Counted from the stretch's first letter, positions 1 through 9,967 are shown. The stretch: DNA of 64,000 bases from Acidiferrobacterales bacterium (GCA_028820695.1 JAPPIB010000052.1:1-64000); one strand, 5' to 3'. The notes: generated from the letters alone by a model not told the origin. Numbers and translations are program-made.

Positions 1-53
1 ACGCCAGAATCGGGCTGTTGATGCGAAAATAATGCTCTAACGCGATTTCAGGG

Positions 54-734
54 TTACAGGTCACCCGGAACGCCATATGAAGGCGCAGCCTCTGGTGATA
101 CGGCTCGTAGCAGGTAGTCCTCACGCTGAGGTCGATAGGCCTCCCACAAGCCATAAAGTTTCCCGACCGGATCAGAATCGTCCCAATCCACTCTGAGATC
201 TACTTCAGGCCAGGAGTGGCGGCAGGCAACTAAAACTGCAGCTGAGTGCACCGGTCCCTGTTCGCCTCCGGCATCAATGCCGGCAAGCAGCGAACGAATT
301 AATGACTCTGCAAGATTGAGTCCGCTCTTTCGACTGCAAAATGCCGATACCATCGCCGGCGGCACCGATTCGTTCGCCAAAAGGTTGCCTGCGGCAATGC
401 AATCTTCCCCGGTAGCAACCGCATTTGTCCCCAGTATATGCTTTCCTGTGTAGTGGGCTATCGTGCCGCCTGTGTCAACCACCGTCAATTGACGGTAGTT
501 GATGCTCGGACTGGCACTGACCGTAGCATCAAGTGCGGTTTTTGCATCAACACCAGATTGAATCAGATCCAGAATCGCGTTTCCCAAGGTGGGGTCAGTA
601 ATGTTTTGCGTCGCAACCGCGCCCACACCGGCACGAACCCACGGACATCTGCTGCCGACAGCAATACTTGAAGTCGTTATCGCAACACCGACTGCTCCAC
701 TTTCCCGATCGAAAGCGACAATTGAGAACGTCAT
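54..734 (-). CDS. DUF1028 family Ntn-hydrolase-like protein
   Basis: A 226-residue protein that matches the DUF1028 family along its whole length. The N-terminus MTFSIVAFDRESGAVGVA, the segment with Ser/Arg-Cys-Pro-Trp-Val near residues 28-33 and the GxxxxTQN motif near residues 38-45 are typical. The family has an Ntn-hydrolase fold and is often found beside peptidase or amino-acid degradation genes, but its reaction is not established. The start codon overlaps the stop of the upstream dioxygenase gene by four bases (ATGA at 731-734), so the two are probably translated from one mRNA. Family assignment is firm; the function is unknown. Confidence 0.85.
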   Translation of the reverse strand: MTFSIVAFDRESGAVGVAITTSSIAVGSRCPWVRAGVGAVATQNITDPTLGNAILDLIQSGVDAKTALDATVSASPSINYRQLTVVDTGGTIAHYTGKHILGTNAVATGEDCIAAGNLLANESVPPAMVSAFCSRKSGLNLAESLIRSLLAGIDAGGEQGPVHSAAVLVACRHSWPEVDLRVDWDDSDPVGKLYGLWEAYRPQREDYLLRAVSPEAAPSYGVPGDL

Positions 735-1624
735 TGGGAAGCCTGCGATCGTGTCGTGAATTGCAGTTCCTGGACATCGAAAAATGAATCTTGCGCGTAA
801 GGCGTTCGAATTTCAATTTTGTCTTTGCGCAAACGAGCTGTCCTGCTGACTTCTCCCCTAAGCAACTTGCCTGTGAACTTCGATGGCAAGGCAGCAGGTA
901 ACAAAGGGTATGAGTCTGCGGCCGTGTAATCACAGATCAGTAACCTACGCGGCAGATCAGACTGATTGGACTGCGAACCATGTACCGCCCAGCAATGCAT
1001 GAAACAGATGTCACCACGATTCGCAGCAATCGGAACTGATTCCCGATCAAACTGAGGATTATGGCTCTCGTCGATTGCTCCGACATAAACTCCATCCTTG
1101 AAGTGGGAGTAGCGATGCTTGTGTGATCCCGGAACAATTCTCAGACAACCGTTTTTCGAAGTCGTATCGTCCAGCATCAACACTATGGCGAGCATGTCGT
1201 CATTCGTGTGAGGGTCGTATGAGTGATCTTGATGATAGTGAACAATCGTTTCCATACCTGGGAACTTCGTATTCAACTTGCAATGATGAAAAGTTATGCT
1301 CGGACCAATCAATTCAGCCACCATGTCAATAATGGGACTGTTCCATAACACCTTCTGAAAATTTTCTGATATGTCAGCAGGATTCGCAACCCGCCGCAGT
1401 CTTGGATTTTCTCGGGTATGGCCAGTCTCCAGGTCAAATCTGGCCTTGCCGTCTACCGTGGTACCGAAATTTCTGTCGTGCTTTTTGCAAAGCTCAATCC
1501 ATTGATCGATCTCCTCATCGAGTTCGATCAGCAGATTTTCCTCCACAGCACACTTGCGTACCAGGTAACCGTGTTCTTGATAATGCTGCTTCTCAGCCGG
1601 TGACAGTATGGATGTTGTGTTCAT
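731..1624 (-). CDS. Phytanoyl-CoA dioxygenase (PhyH) family Fe(II)/2-oxoglutarate oxygenase
   Basis: A 297-residue non-heme iron oxygenase of the PhyH family. The iron ligands are visible: His131 and Asp133 in the HQD triad, and distal His215 in the AVHGS segment. Arg226/Arg227 is placed to bind the 2-oxoglutarate carboxylate. The motif NGCLRIVPGSHKH (158-170) is characteristic. Family members hydroxylate many small substrates (fatty acyl-CoAs, ectoine, alkaloids, phosphonates), so the substrate cannot be read from the sequence. The 4-base overlap with the downstream DUF1028 gene indicates an operon, and the two may act on the same compound. Confidence 0.87.
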   Translation of the reverse strand: MNTTSILSPAEKQHYQEHGYLVRKCAVEENLLIELDEEIDQWIELCKKHDRNFGTTVDGKARFDLETGHTRENPRLRRVANPADISENFQKVLWNSPIIDMVAELIGPSITFHHCKLNTKFPGMETIVHYHQDHSYDPHTNDDMLAIVLMLDDTTSKNGCLRIVPGSHKHRYSHFKDGVYVGAIDESHNPQFDRESVPIAANRGDICFMHCWAVHGSQSNQSDLPRRLLICDYTAADSYPLLPAALPSKFTGKLLRGEVSRTARLRKDKIEIRTPYAQDSFFDVQELQFTTRSQASQ

Positions 1625-2170
1625 TCCGTTGCGAAGTAAGGTTTAGGGCAATAACAGTTTTCGTCAACAATCATACACCTGAACGAGTTTCAACTTGTTG
1701 GAAACTGAGAATCCAAACGCAATCGTATCATGCGGAACGCAACTCGTCCGGGTTGGTCGGTTCCAGTTCTTGCAACGTATCTTTGAATCCTCACGCCTTC
1801 TGTGTTTTCGATGATCGCCCTCAGATCGACGAATTCGTCCGTCTTTGTGAGGGATGATCAGGTCAAACAGAAGCCCATTCATTATTTTGGCTCTTCACCA
1901 ATTAGGGTGAGTTGAGCCGATTTTAAAGAATAATGCTTGTTGGAGTGAAATGTGGAACCGGACTGTACCTGGCAAACCAGCATAGTTTCCAGGCATGTTG
2001 GTTTCGATCAACAGAAACTCTTCTACAAACCTGTGCTGAATCAATCGAGACATCGTAAGCGCAGTGATTGATCGTGTGTCTCGAAGCCGAATGCCTGAGA
2101 TAACTGCGAACTGAAAGCCACTCCCGTGCAGTTAGTCCGGCAGAAGCCTGACGAAGACTTGAAAACAACC
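1625..2170. other. Intergenic region without a recognisable gene
   Basis: About 545 bases between the dioxygenase start and the end of the NACHT gene. Only short low-quality reading frames occur and none resembles a known protein. It presumably holds the promoter of the dioxygenase operon and the 3' end of the defence-like operon. I see no clear hairpin terminator. Confidence 0.6.
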
Positions 2171-5100
2171 CTAGGTCCGGGGTTTCGCAACGTCAATTAC
2201 ACACACTGAAATTTTATGCTGCACTTCTTTGGGTAAGGTTTTGCGCAAAAGGATTTCGAGATCATTGGAGCTTTTGGGGATTCCTTCGGGACCGGGGGTG
2301 GGAGGACAGTTTTCGTCGTCACCAAACCACATTACCACATAGATGCCGTATCCATTTGCGCCCGGGTCTATGGAGTACTTTGTTACCAACTGATCAGACG
2401 CTGCGACCCACAATTCGCTATGACAGCTTTTTTTTATTTCGACTGGCAAGTTGAAGTTGTTAGACGAAAGACGGATATCAGATCGATTGCCATTTGCGTA
2501 CACTCCTTCGGGCTGTACATCGATATTGAGATGTGACAACTCGGCTATTAAGGATTTCATCAGCAAATCTCGACATGCATTTTCCGGTTTCGGTTTCTTA
2601 GGACGATTGTGCGGATCTACATTCCAATATGACTTCCAGTCGGATCCGGAGCCGTTTCGAATATTATTTGCAATTCGATGCAATCTATCTTCTGCCAGAG
2701 CCGCTAGGTCGGCTGAGTTAGCAGGATCTTGATTTTCAAGCATCCCCAAAACTTGTTCGACAGTGCAGAATCGATAATCTCGTTCCCTTCTTGCATTTTG
2801 CTGCTTTTCGACTGCTTCGAGCAATAGCCACTTCCAGGAACTTAAGGTATTGTCAGCTCTAAGGTCTTGCAACGCTTCTGTGGCGGCTTCACAAGGATTG
2901 GATGCCAATCGATCAATCAGATCTCGCAAACCAAGTTCGGTGCTCGCTCCAGCACCGAACATTCCCTCTTCGCCAGCACTACGATCAAATTGATAGACCG
3001 ACCCTACATGCCGAATTAGCAAATTTAATCCCGCAACGTCGAGAGATTTGAGCAGGCCAAAGGAGGAGTCGAAATACTCGATGAAATGACAATTTAGTGT
3101 TCTAATTCGGCGCTGACTTCCGGCGAGATACGCATCCAGCATTTCAATATACCGGTCTGACGAAACGAGCAGACCGGCAACCATCCAAAATAGTCGTTGA
3201 CTTGAGTTCATGCTTTTTCGCGAAAGTTTCTTCTCAATCAGACCAGCGAGTTGATCAACGCTTGGAAGAACAGCCACAGCCATTTCCAGCAAAAGACGCA
3301 AGTCCTTAAGCTGACCCTCGCGACATCGCACTGGAAACGCTTTCAGTAAATCAATCACTGCAAGTTGAGCGACTCTGTTGTAATCTTTTTGATGCGCCAA
3401 CTCGTACAGGCCAGAGAAGCCATCCAGACCGTTGTTAAAGTAGTTTCGCGCAAACCTCACCAGAACATCGGCGACTGTCTCCGGATAGGTATCCAACAGC
3501 CTTGGGAACCACCAAGGATCCTTTTGCTTGATATGATTTCCATCGACATGCATAGTGGCATATGGTTCAGCAAATCGAAGCGCAACAGCCACGCGCAGCT
3601 TTTTATCGTCTCCCAAAATCTGCATGTCCTGTGAGGTGCTTGCGCGGTGTTGCAGTCCTGCAACTATTGGAAGTGAAAGGGAATGTCGTTTATTCTGGCA
3701 GTACAGGTTGATCATCTCGTCGCAATCGGGGATGTCATCGCGAAAAATCGACTCGCTAAGCGCTTGCAGTACTGTGTCGGTGTAAACCGGATCGCCACCC
3801 AGTAACTTGTGAATTCTCGAGATCGGATCGTTACTTGAAACTTTTCGGGTCATACCCAAGTACACCGAGGCCAATCTATGGAGTACTTTCACATCTGCCC
3901 TGTTTTCATGAAATTCCGATTCATGTAATCTGAGGTATTGCTGCCACTGTGCCTGATCGTTTTCGCGTTGGGTATCTCTCGAAAAGCGACTTTCCTCTTG
4001 CTGATTGTGCATCTCCTCATATCGACTCTTCCTGTCGTCAAACGCAATTTGCAATTCAGGATCGTTTTTGAACACCTCTGTAATTTTGTCCATTAGAACT
4101 GCCTGTTCAACGTGATTGTAGTGAACACAGCTTGCCACTTCATACATCAGCCAGCTGCGCGCATTTTCATCATTGGATTTCTGTGCTGCGGTCAGGCACC
4201 AGATGACATAGTTTTCAGGCTTTGCCGCTCCCAGGACGAGCGATTCCATGCATTGATGGAATTCGTATTCATAAGTACACTTTTTCATATCAATACAAAA
4301 ATCCAATGCCGCCTCAAGCAACCACTGATGCAACTCGGTGCGCTGCTCAATCCATTTGGCAATTCGCCTTGCATTCGTTTCATTTTTGACGAACGAAGTA
4401 TATTCAGGGTGACCGTAACCCGACGCAGCAGTCAACCAAGCAAATAAGCGGTTTCGATCAACGGGTTGTTTACTTTTTTCCAGGTAGTGACTCAACCAGA
4501 CAACAAACACTTCTCTAAGGAAAAAATCTGTTCGTTGTTCAAACTGATCAAACGGACTCATCATATTGCTGAGTCGCTTTGCAAGCTGATCCAAATATTC
4601 AGCAATTTCATCCGTTGACGAACACTTGGGAACGCGAACCCTCCAGAAGAATGAATAATCCAGCAAAGTGTATTGTCTTGCTGGATTTCTAAGGTATCGC
4701 AGAAGTTTAGATGCAGGTAGATCGCGAGGATAAAGTTCTCTCAGCAGTGCTGTAAGGAGGAGATCTTCTTCATCGTCAATCGTTTCAGCAAACACCTCGT
4801 CCAGTAGTTTGTTGAGTTCCGCGTAGGCCGTTTTCGAATTATCGCTTTGGTTGACAAACGCTTGTATTGCCCGAGGTTTGACATACGTCGATACGGAACT
4901 GTCTTTAAGAATATCCAATAAAATCTCGGCAAACCCGGGCAATTTTGCGCTGTAGCAGAGCATTGTGAGAATGATCGAGGTAAATATGTTTCCTGCATCA
5001 TCCTTCAGCATATTTTCAAGATGTTTTCGTACCACATCTGATGCATCCTGTGTGATAAGATCACCCATTCGTGAATCAACACCATCGAGTTTCAGTAGCC

Positions 5101-6310
5101 AAAGATAATTCCGTGGGCTGAGTTGGATGTGCTTGAGCAACGCTTGTTTCTCGCGCACCGAGAAGTTGCCGACGTCTCCATACATCAATGTCCCACCGCA
5201 GTCGTGCGCCAGTATTTCTTCACGTTCATTCTTACAGTGCACCGCCAACCACGCTGAAAGTCCCCGCAAATCGGACACAATTTCACGGTCAAAACCTGTC
5301 ATCAGCGACAAAACACGACGCAACGGCAATCCGTTTTCTATTCGAGTGCTGAGAAAACGCGCCGCAAGAAATGCCGCAATCTGGCAATGACTCGGTTCAA
5401 CGCAATTGTCTCGCGCCTTGAACGCTTTGGAACGTACCACGAGTCTAACCCTGTCGGCATCGACAGAATTGATTTCTCTAATGTCAAGAAAATTGTGATT
5501 TGGCGGTTCTCCCAATGTTGAGAAGCCTTGGCTACCGGTAAGGAGCTGAATTGCGCACAACTTTCCTGCTGCATTGAGCAGGGAGTCGAGGTTGATTTGT
5601 GACCTGTCCGCAATCTGATGGTCGGTATTGTGTTCTTTGAACAATTGTCGGCACGCCAATTCGAATGTTTCGGTACGAGTATGCGGGAAATCGTAATTCC
5701 CTGAGGACTTGCACGCGAGTACCAGCATTTTCAGAATTAGCGGGTTGCCGAAAAGGGTGTCAATATTTTGTTTTTGAGCTGAGTCAAGAAAACCTGACGG
5801 GTCTGAGATCTGGAAGTTAACACGCAATACGTTGATTACCTCCTCCTCGGTAAGCCGGTCGAGTCGAAAGACAGCAATTTGATTGTCTGGTGATACAGTC
5901 TTGAGATTTTCGTAATCATTCACTCCAAACCAGTCTGCCTCACGACAGGACAAACGAAAGCGCGGTTTTCCGAGTTGCAGAAGCTTGCTGCGAACCTCAT
6001 CAAATGGCTTGCGGCCATCAATGCCTCCAATTCGCATTTCGTCGAGCGCATCTAAAAATAATGTTGAGTCTTTGTATTCATCCATTTTGTCGAGAGTCAG
6101 AAAGTCACGAACCGAGGTCAAGTGACAACCTGATCGCTTTCCCTCAAATTTAAAGGTTTCCGTCTTGCCCGAACCCGGTTCTCCAAGCAGCACATAAGCA
6201 TCATGTTTACGCAGATCCTCGAGCCTATATTTTTCTCCATCATTGCGCGGATTGTGGCCATAAGACTCTTCATTGATGCGCGTACAGGTGCGCGGAGCGA
6301 AGTACTTCAT
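2171..6310 (-). CDS. NACHT/STAND-type NTPase with C-terminal PD-(D/E)XK nuclease domain (candidate defence protein)
   Basis: A 1379-residue protein. The N-terminus carries a P-loop (GEPGSGKT, 43-50), a Walker B with an extra acidic pair (LFLDALDE, 84-91) and a downstream RFRLSCREADW segment (117-127), the arrangement seen in NACHT-type STAND NTPases. The middle (about 350-1200) is Leu-rich and helical in appearance and may be a repeat-built sensor. Near the C-terminus, Asp1278, Glu1291-Ile-Lys1293 and a following QLVTKY segment form the D...ExK...Q pattern of PD-(D/E)XK nucleases. Known Avs proteins carry the nuclease at the N-terminus, so this is the reverse order. The start (ATG at 6310) overlaps the stop of the upstream ATPase gene by four bases. 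The region looks AT-richer than its neighbours. A role in anti-phage immunity is inferred from the architecture. Confidence 0.75.
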   Translation of the reverse strand: MKYFAPRTCTRINEESYGHNPRNDGEKYRLEDLRKHDAYVLLGEPGSGKTETFKFEGKRSGCHLTSVRDFLTLDKMDEYKDSTLFLDALDEMRIGGIDGRKPFDEVRSKLLQLGKPRFRLSCREADWFGVNDYENLKTVSPDNQIAVFRLDRLTEEEVINVLRVNFQISDPSGFLDSAQKQNIDTLFGNPLILKMLVLACKSSGNYDFPHTRTETFELACRQLFKEHNTDHQIADRSQINLDSLLNAAGKLCAIQLLTGSQGFSTLGEPPNHNFLDIREINSVDADRVRLVVRSKAFKARDNCVEPSHCQIAAFLAARFLSTRIENGLPLRRVLSLMTGFDREIVSDLRGLSAWLAVHCKNEREEILAHDCGGTLMYGDVGNFSVREKQALLKHIQLSPRNYLWLLKLDGVDSRMGDLITQDASDVVRKHLENMLKDDAGNIFTSIILTMLCYSAKLPGFAEILLDILKDSSVSTYVKPRAIQAFVNQSDNSKTAYAELNKLLDEVFAETIDDEEDLLLTALLRELYPRDLPASKLLRYLRNPARQYTLLDYSFFWRVRVPKCSSTDEIAEYLDQLAKRLSNMMSPFDQFEQRTDFFLREVFVVWLSHYLEKSKQPVDRNRLFAWLTAASGYGHPEYTSFVKNETNARRIAKWIEQRTELHQWLLEAALDFCIDMKKCTYEYEFHQCMESLVLGAAKPENYVIWCLTAAQKSNDENARSWLMYEVASCVHYNHVEQAVLMDKITEVFKNDPELQIAFDDRKSRYEEMHNQQEESRFSRDTQRENDQAQWQQYLRLHESEFHENRADVKVLHRLASVYLGMTRKVSSNDPISRIHKLLGGDPVYTDTVLQALSESIFRDDIPDCDEMINLYCQNKRHSLSLPIVAGLQHRASTSQDMQILGDDKKLRVAVALRFAEPYATMHVDGNHIKQKDPWWFPRLLDTYPETVADVLVRFARNYFNNGLDGFSGLYELAHQKDYNRVAQLAVIDLLKAFPVRCREGQLKDLRLLLEMAVAVLPSVDQLAGLIEKKLSRKSMNSSQRLFWMVAGLLVSSDRYIEMLDAYLAGSQRRIRTLNCHFIEYFDSSFGLLKSLDVAGLNLLIRHVGSVYQFDRSAGEEGMFGAGASTELGLRDLIDRLASNPCEAATEALQDLRADNTLSSWKWLLLEAVEKQQNARRERDYRFCTVEQVLGMLENQDPANSADLAALAEDRLHRIANNIRNGSGSDWKSYWNVDPHNRPKKPKPENACRDLLMKSLIAELSHLNIDVQPEGVYANGNRSDIRLSSNNFNLPVEIKKSCHSELWVAASDQLVTKYSIDPGANGYGIYVVMWFGDDENCPPTPGPEGIPKSSNDLEILLRKTLPKEVQHKISVCVIDVAKPRT

Positions 6311-7596
6311 TGTTCTTCAAGCGATTCCGAAACAGGAGTAGCAAGAAACTGCGCAAGTTCAGTAGAACTTCCGCCGATCGAGACACGACTGATTGATCGA
6401 TCGGGAGTTGCGAACTGTTTCTCAAATTCGCTGAAACCCTTGGACGAAATCGGGCTTGAACCGCTTTTCACTTCAATCAGGCTGATCCTCTTACCCCGAA
6501 CCAGTACGAAATCGACTTCGTAATTGTTTTTACGCCAGTAGAAAAGATTGGCGTATGAACTGCGAGTATTCAAAAGGTGTGCTCCAACTGCACTCTCCAC
6601 CAAGCGTCCCCAAAAAGTGCGGTCTGCTACCGCTTCGTCGAAGGTGTACCCAGAACCCGAAGACATCAAGGCGGTATTATTTACATTGAGTTTTGGGGAG
6701 GAACTCCGGAGTATCTTGTTCACCGAAAACTTTTGCAATCCGGTTACCAGTTTCACTTCGGAGAGCAGATCGAGATAACGCGCCAAAGTGGTCGTGTTAC
6801 CTGCGTCCTGAAGGGGGCCGAGCATCTTGTTGTATGAAAGCTCCCGCCCGGAGAAAACTGATGCCAATTCAAACAGATGCTTCATCAGGATCGGCTTTTC
6901 GATTTTTTGAATCGCTAGAATATCCCGTTCAATACTGGCTTTAGCCAGTGAATTTAGAATGTAATTTCGCCACCGTTCTTCATCGGCAATTAACGATGCT
7001 CCGCCCGGATACCCGCCGAAATAAATGTATTGATCCAGATTAAAGTCGAACGCCGCAGCCATTTCAGCGAATGACCAGTGATTGAGTTGTATGACCTCAA
7101 ACCTTCCGGCAAGACTGTCGCTCACGCCCTTTTGGATCACAAGAGGTGCAGATCCTAGAAGCACAACGTGCATCTGAAGCCCCTCTCGTCGGTCGGCATC
7201 CCACAACCCCTTTACGACTTCCGACCAATTTGGAATTTTCTGGATTTCATCGATTCCAAGAATGTAGCCGGAATCTGATCGCCTGGCTTCTAATCTCGCT
7301 AATTCCCACACCCGCACAAGCCATTCAGCATCAGGGCGACTTATACGAGACGATTCGGGAAGTTCAGATCGATCGTTTGCGTCGCTTAGGACATTCCTGG
7401 AAGTTATGCCTTCAATATAGAAATCCGGTTGATCAACCGGAACGTAAAGGTGAGGAGAATTGCACCCCTGAAGAGCTTGCAGCAATGCGGTAGTTTTCCC
7501 GCACTGACGAGGTCCTGTAACGACGATTATCCGTTCGGAAGGCTCGCTGAACCGCCCAAGGAAGGTTTTTTTGTATTGACGTTCGAATGTAATCAT
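6307..7596 (-). CDS. AAA_14/DUF4143 ATPase with PD-(D/E)XK-like C-terminus
   Basis: About 429 residues. It has a Walker A (GPRQCGKT), a Walker B (ILGIDEIQKIPNW), the sensor segment VVLLGSAPL typical of the AAA_14 family, and a C-terminal DUF4143 domain ending in a nuclease-like EVDFVL...SLIEVKSG motif. Family members are common in bacteria and archaea and mostly uncharacterised. The stop overlaps the start of the NACHT-nuclease gene (6307-6310), so the pair is very likely co-translated and works together. Two starts are possible: ATG at 7611, inside the palindrome at 7595-7644, or ATG at 7596, just after it. Neither has a good ribosome site, and 7596 fits family N-termini (MITFERQY) better. 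Confidence 0.8.
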   Translation of the reverse strand: MITFERQYKKTFLGRFSEPSERIIVVTGPRQCGKTTALLQALQGCNSPHLYVPVDQPDFYIEGITSRNVLSDANDRSELPESSRISRPDAEWLVRVWELARLEARRSDSGYILGIDEIQKIPNWSEVVKGLWDADRREGLQMHVVLLGSAPLVIQKGVSDSLAGRFEVIQLNHWSFAEMAAAFDFNLDQYIYFGGYPGGASLIADEERWRNYILNSLAKASIERDILAIQKIEKPILMKHLFELASVFSGRELSYNKMLGPLQDAGNTTTLARYLDLLSEVKLVTGLQKFSVNKILRSSSPKLNVNNTALMSSGSGYTFDEAVADRTFWGRLVESAVGAHLLNTRSSYANLFYWRKNNYEVDFVLVRGKRISLIEVKSGSSPISSKGFSEFEKQFATPDRSISRVSIGGSSTELAQFLATPVSESLEEQ

Positions 7597-7644
7597 AATA
7601 ATGTATAGCATTGAGTAATATTACTCAATGCTATACAGTATTAT
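7595..7644. repeat. 50-bp near-perfect palindrome at the start of the DUF4143-NACHT operon
   Basis: The inner 36 bases (7602-7637) are a perfect palindrome centred on AATATT. Beyond a single mismatch (7601/7638) the symmetry continues to 7595 and 7644, so 24 of 25 base pairs match. It overlaps the possible start codons of the DUF4143 ATPase gene and lies 115 bases upstream of the divergent DUF4143 pseudogene. It could be an operator for autoregulation, a hairpin or cruciform, or a site left by recombination. With a central loop of zero it is unusual for a terminator, and there is no U-tract. Confidence 0.9.
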
Positions 7645-7758
7645 AGAACAAACCGGTCAAATAATCCAAATCGATCAGTGTTTCAGACCATTTTCTATCT
7701 GTGGATTGGGGAATAGAAAACACCGTATTTTCGGAATATAAATCCTATAACGCCGATT

Positions 7759-8222
7759 ATGTTGACGAGATGGATAGAACAACACCTAATCCAAACTTTG
7801 GACGAACGCCCCGCGGCAGTACTCGTTGGAGCTCGCCAAGTTGGAAAAACTGCACTCGCGAAATCCGTTGCGCAGTATACGAACTCGGTCTGCATTGATC
7901 TTGAGAATCCAAATGACTTGCTGATGCTGACTGACAGTCTGTCATTCTTCGAACTCCATTGCGACAAGCTGATTATTCTCGACGAAATCCAAAGAACCCC
8001 GGAAATATTCACAATCATTCGCGGGGTCATTGACCGAAATCGTGCCGAGGGCGCAGAAACAAACAGTTTCTCTTTCTGGGCTCCGCATCAATGCAATTGC
8101 TTCGCCAAACGTCCGAGAGTCTCGCTGGCCGTATCAGTTGCCTTGAATCGCACGGACTCAACGCAATAGAAATGTGCATTTGGGCTGATATAGGCAGAAT
8201 TGCACAATATCGTCAGTGCTGA
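7759..8222 (+). pseudogene. Second AAA_14/DUF4143 ATPase, frameshifted and truncated
   Basis: The first frame encodes an intact AAA_14 N-terminus with Walker A (VGARQVGKTALAKS), Walker B (LIILDEIQRTPEIF) and ends around RAEG at 8041-8051. There the frame is lost. Starting at 8052 the next frame restores the expected continuation RRNKQFLFLGSASMQLL and SESLAGRISCLE, reaching a stop at 8220-8222. A single lost G around 8050 explains the shift. The whole DUF4143/nuclease half is absent. It is a decayed relative of the ATPase encoded on the other side of the palindrome and probably yields no functional protein. Confidence 0.85.
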
Positions 8223-8306
8223 AAACCGGAAACTGCATACAGTGTCAACGACACCCGCCAGTTTGATATAAATTGGGGGAGTCCAACCTATGCAGGTGTA
8301 ATCCCA

Positions 8307-9959
8307 ATGAAAGCATCAGACCTTTTTGTCACATGTCTCGAAGAAGAAGGCGTCGAATACATATTCGGTGTGCCCGGTGAGGAAAACGCCGACTTCATGT
8401 TGTCTCTGGAGCCGTCAGACAAAATTCAATTCATTCTCTGTCGGCACGAGCAGGGGGCAGCGTTTATGGCTGAAGTCTACGGCCGGCTGACAGGACGCGT
8501 GGCAGGGTGTCTCGGTACGCTCGGACCGGGCGCGACGAATCTCATCACTGGAGTAGCCGATGGCAATATGGACCGCGCGCCGATGCTGGTTCTGACCGGA
8601 CAAGGCGCTTCGACCAGGCTTCATAAGGAATCCCACCAGATCATGGATGTTGTTTCCATGTACCGGCCGGTGACCAAGTGGGCTCAGCAAATCCACCATC
8701 CCAACAATATCCCGGAAGTGGTGCGCAAGGCTGTACGCATTGCGCTCGTTGAGAAGCCAGGTGCAACTCTCATCGAACTGCCAGAGGATATCGCCAAAAT
8801 GGATGCGACCTCTAAGCCGCTTGCACCAAAAAAACTACGCAGGGCAGTACCGGACGACGCCATCGTGAACCAAGCTTTCGAACTGATTCGCAACGCCAAG
8901 CGACCGATTATTCTCGCGGGAAACGGCTGCATCCGACGCCGGGCGTCAAAGCAATTGCGACTGTTCTGTGAAAAGACAGGGATCGGCGCAATCAGCACAT
9001 TCATGGCTAAAGGGTGCGTCGATATGGACGCAGAATACTGCCTGTATACCATTGGACTGGGTGCGAAGGATCTGGTTGCGTGTGCACTGGACGCGTCAGA
9101 CCTGATTATCACCCTCGGTTATGACATGGTTGAGTATCACCCTCACCTGTGGAACCCCGATCAAGACAAGACAATACTTCACATCGACTTCCTTCCGGCT
9201 GAGATCGATGAGCACTATCGTCCCGCAGTTGAGGTTGTCGGCGACCTGGCACACACATTGTGGATGCTCAACTCTCGAATTGATGCGATCGACATTCTCA
9301 ACTTTGACTTGACACAGCAAGCCGCAACCCGAGCGGCGATGATGAACGATTTCGCTGAATTCAAGGACGATGACAGCGAAGGCAGGCTCAAACCCCAGAA
9401 AGTATTGTGGGATGTTCGCCAGGCAATGGGACCATCCGACATTCTTCTTTCGGATGTTGGCGCACACAAGATGTGGATTGCCAGACACTACCAATGCCAT
9501 GAACCAAACACCTGCCTGATCCCAAACGGATTCTGCTCAATGGGATTTGCATTGCCAGGTGCCATAGCAGCCGACCTCGTGTATCCGCAACGCCGGGTAC
9601 TTGCGATTTCCGGTGACGCCGGTTTCATGATGAACGTGCAGGAAATGGAAACAGCCACGAGACTGAATTCCAACATAACCGTCATGGTATGGGAAGACAA
9701 TGCGTACGGACTGATCGCGTGGAAGCAGGACAATCAGTTCGGAAGGCACATCGATCTGAGTTTCGGAAATCCAGACTGGTTGAAACTCGCAGAATCATTC
9801 GGCTGGCACGGTCATCGGGTTGACAGCTCCGCTGCGCTTGCATCAGTTATCGAAGCAGCCTTGGACGAATCCGGTCCAAGCCTGATTGTAGTACCAATTG
9901 ATTACGACGAGAACCCCCGATTGACGAGACGACTCGGCGAGATTGTCTGTCCGATCTGA
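8307..9959 (+). CDS. Acetolactate synthase-like thiamine-diphosphate enzyme
   Basis: A 550-residue ThDP-dependent enzyme with the usual three domains. The N-terminal pyrimidine-binding domain contains the catalytic glutamate (LCRHEQGAAFMAE). The middle domain follows around residues 190-320. The C-terminal diphosphate-binding domain has the ISGDAGFMMNVQEM...NITVMVWEDNAYG motif. The segment GNMDRAPMLVLTGQ followed by HKESHQIMDVVSM resembles the catabolic AlsS group and stand-alone acetolactate synthase-type enzymes. No small regulatory subunit gene is adjacent, which also points away from the biosynthetic IlvBN pair. The substrate pair (pyruvate plus pyruvate or another 2-oxo acid) is not proven. 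Confidence 0.85.
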   Translation: MKASDLFVTCLEEEGVEYIFGVPGEENADFMLSLEPSDKIQFILCRHEQGAAFMAEVYGRLTGRVAGCLGTLGPGATNLITGVADGNMDRAPMLVLTGQGASTRLHKESHQIMDVVSMYRPVTKWAQQIHHPNNIPEVVRKAVRIALVEKPGATLIELPEDIAKMDATSKPLAPKKLRRAVPDDAIVNQAFELIRNAKRPIILAGNGCIRRRASKQLRLFCEKTGIGAISTFMAKGCVDMDAEYCLYTIGLGAKDLVACALDASDLIITLGYDMVEYHPHLWNPDQDKTILHIDFLPAEIDEHYRPAVEVVGDLAHTLWMLNSRIDAIDILNFDLTQQAATRAAMMNDFAEFKDDDSEGRLKPQKVLWDVRQAMGPSDILLSDVGAHKMWIARHYQCHEPNTCLIPNGFCSMGFALPGAIAADLVYPQRRVLAISGDAGFMMNVQEMETATRLNSNITVMVWEDNAYGLIAWKQDNQFGRHIDLSFGNPDWLKLAESFGWHGHRVDSSAALASVIEAALDESGPSLIVVPIDYDENPRLTRRLGEIVCPI

Positions 9960-9967
9960 AGTTCCCT

